Source: Rhabditoides inermis (Eukaryota > Nematoda > Chromadorea > Rhabditida > Rhabditidae). Taken from it: a stretch of DNA of 64,000 bases. The notes under the pieces are model-generated. The model did not search any database. It saw nothing but the letters and a program-made list of their open reading frames with translations, and was not told the DNA's origin. This document shows, in pieces, positions 46,301-49,300 of the stretch. The stretch covers positions 295,563 through 359,562 of the forward strand of contig CAWZYM010000397.1 in assembly GCA_963966185.1 (NCBI GenBank), read 5' to 3'. Positions within the stretch are counted from its first letter, which is position 1. The number at the start of each line of letters is the position of its first letter. The position numbers and the translations under genes are program-made.

Positions 46301-49300
46301 GTTCCAGATGGCCTGCGGAACACGAGACGTCTCCTCTCTTTGGCTGCAGACGGCTCTCTCCGATGGTGGCACGGTGACGAGGAGGTGGAGGTGCGGCAGG
46401 GACACGCGAACATCGGTAAGTCTCGAGTGATTGGAGATGCCGAATTGAGGGAGTTGCGCTGGTGGCTATCGGTTCTGCGAGCCGGTTGCCGCAGGTCTTT
46501 GTACGACGACGAGCGGCCTTTCAGTGTGATAATTGAGACTGACGCGTCAGCGGACGCCCTAGGAGTTATCGTGAGGAAGGGCGATGAGGAGCGTAGCACA
46601 TCTAGAAATCTCTCCCTCGAGGAAGAATGCCAATCGAGTGCGTACAGAGAGTTGCTAGGAATCCTTTTCGCGGCAGAAGTCTTCGGCGGCGAGTGGAGGG
46701 GATTAAGAGTGTTGTTCAAAACCGATAGCACTTGCGCCAGCCTTATTATCGAGAGAGGTAGCATGAGTGACAAGCTGCAAGCCCTGTGCGAGCGGTTCTG
46801 GGAGTGCGCTAGGGTACACGGGTTTGACGCGGTCGTTTCGTGGGTGCCCCGCGGTGAAAACGCGGCAGCGGATTCGGAAAGCAGAGTGGTGGATACGGAC
46901 GATTGGGGAATAAGGCCCGATATCTTCAGGCTCGTCTCTCGCCGCTTCGGGCCCCACGACGTCGACATCTTCGCCTCCAGCACCAACCACCAACTTCCCC
47001 GGTTCTTCTCCAGGAGACCCGATGTCGGTTCCCTCGGCTGCGATATCTGGAGGTCGGTTGAAGCATGGGAAGGGAGGTTGTGGGCCTGCCCTCCCCCCAA
47101 GTTGATTGCTAGATTTCTGTCGGAGGCCGAAAGGAGACACTCTAGGGGTACTTTGGTGGCCCCCCTGTGGCGCAGCGCCCCCTACTTTCCTCTGCTCAAA
47201 CCTGGCGGCGAATGGGCGCCTTTCGTGGTGGACTCCCTCGTATACGGCAAGGGAGCAAGGGTCATCACCCCCGCACCCAGGGGTAACGAAGTCTTTAAGT
47301 CGGATAGGCTAGATTTCCCTCTCGCCTTCATCAGCTTTGCGTTCTAGCTCACCGGTTTTTCTGTTCTAGCCCGTTCCACCCTTATATCGTTTGTTGCGAA
47401 GGAGGGCGATTCATGGTTCTAAATGAGCGTTATAGCGGAGCGCAGCGCAGCTATAATGCGTGTTTAGAACTCCGCCCGACTGAGCTTGCGCGGAGCGGTC
47501 GCGCGGCGTTACCGTAGTCTCGAGCTGTTGGCTGAGTATCTGTTCACTTTGCGCGCGATGAGTGTTGTGAAATTCCACCGATCCTCATTCTACGCGCTTG
47601 GCCCCACCCTCCCACCCCGTCTCACTCCGGCGCATTGCAGGTCTCGCCGAGAGAGCGGCGTTTCTGCTGGCTCCGCAGGTCGGCAGGGACCTCCAGAGCT
47701 GCAGAGAGCTGTTCGAGAAGGTCATCAGCACCAGCAAAGCCCCGACTACCATATCCGCTTACAAGTCCGCCATCGGCCAACTGTGCCATTTTGCCGAGCA
47801 GAACCAGCTCCCCGAGGGAGACGCGTCGACCCTGATCGCATTCCTCCTGGACAGATTCGAGAGGAAGAAGGCGATCGGGCCGGTGATCCCGGCGAGTAAC
47901 CTGTTCTGGGGATCTGCGATCCAGGTGAGCAAGCGTTCGGTCGTACGAGATTTGACGCGACCGTTTCAGCCCGACTTAGCGGCTCTGGTGGGCCGTTTCG
48001 GCGAGTGTGCGCGCAGAGCGAGGCCCCCGGCTACGCACAGCAGTCCCGCCTCGTTGCACGACGTCAACAAGATAATCATCAACGGAGTCGTCGGGGACGA
48101 GCTGAGGGACTACCGAGCCGGCATCCTCGCCCTCCTCGGGTTCGGCGGGCTGCTGCGGGTCAGCGAGGTCTGCGCGTTGAGAGCAGAGGTGAGGGATATG
48201 AGAGAACGGCGGACCGGGTCACGTGACTATTCTAGGACTGTTCGATCAACGGCGACACTCTGCGCGTCCTCATCAAGTGCAGCAAGACCGACCAGAGAGG
48301 GGACGGCCAGACTGCCTTCGTCGAGCTCGGCTCGGAAGGAGACCAGAGGAGGATCATGTGGGCCAAGACTCCACCATCGGGCCCGTTGCTGCTCACGAGG
48401 GCGTCCACCACCGCCTCCCCAGACTTGCTGCGCAAGGACTTGTCGCAGGTTCGAACTTCCTTACATCTGACCCCCGTAGTCGTCAGGTTTCAGGTGTGCA
48501 ACAAGCTGGGCATCCCCGCGCTGAAGCCCCATGGCCTGCGTTCCGGAGGAGCGTCCCACCGGATTGGTTCTGGCGTCGAGATCGGGAAGGTGCTCAAGGC
48601 CGGACGGTGGAGGAGCGCATCATCTCTCGACAGCTATGTCTCTCCCTCTCCCGCTCTGCACGGCCTGTAGCCGCCAGCACATGACCTCCTTCTTTTACCC
48701 GCCCGCTCACCGCGGCCACCCAGCCGCTCACCATATCCTCGTTGCGTATTGTTGTATCGTTGTCCTTTTGAGCCGTTCCGTCATGTTGTCCACTCTCTCC
48801 CTTCCGACCTTATCGCCCCCTCACTTTCATCCACTCTCAACGTTTTTTGCCTACTTACTGTCCCCCGAGCTTATTTGTTATCTCTTGTTGTGTTGTCGCT
48901 ATGTTCGTTGTTGTTCGTTATTCTGTTCGCAGCGCGATAAACTCTTGTTCCCCCGTCTCGCCCGTCCTTGCAGGCTCCGTTTTCTCACGCGGAACTGGCG
49001 CGCTCATCGACACCGTCGGATTCCCCGGCGTGCGTATCTCCTTCGCCGACACCTTATTTGACACTAGTGTTGTGCTCGCACCGTCCACATACGATAAAGC
49101 CCGTTCCACCCTTATATCGTTTGTTGCGAAGGAGGGCGATTCATGGTTCTAAATGAGCGTTATAGCGGAGCGCAGCGCAGCTATAATTTGTGTTTATCTG
49201 CATTTCGTTCAGATGCAAGATACACCGCTACTATCGGCGGTGTCAGCAACAATCGTGTCAGACTATACATGACCCATGCGTACAGTCACTTCGGTGAGAA

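Larger units (their letters stand above)
44256..49187 (+). mobile_element. PAT-like tyrosine-recombinase retrotransposon, right-arm copy
   Basis: 4932 bp with gag, RT-RNase H and YR in the same direction. It has perfect split direct repeats: A1 44256-44399, B1 47368-47457 joined to A2 47458-47601, and B2 49098-49187 (A 144 bp, B 90 bp). This A1...B1A2...B2 arrangement is the known signature of PAT elements, first described in a nematode. No target duplication is visible, as expected when insertion uses a tyrosine recombinase. All frames are open, so this copy and its mirror look recently active. Confidence 0.9.
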
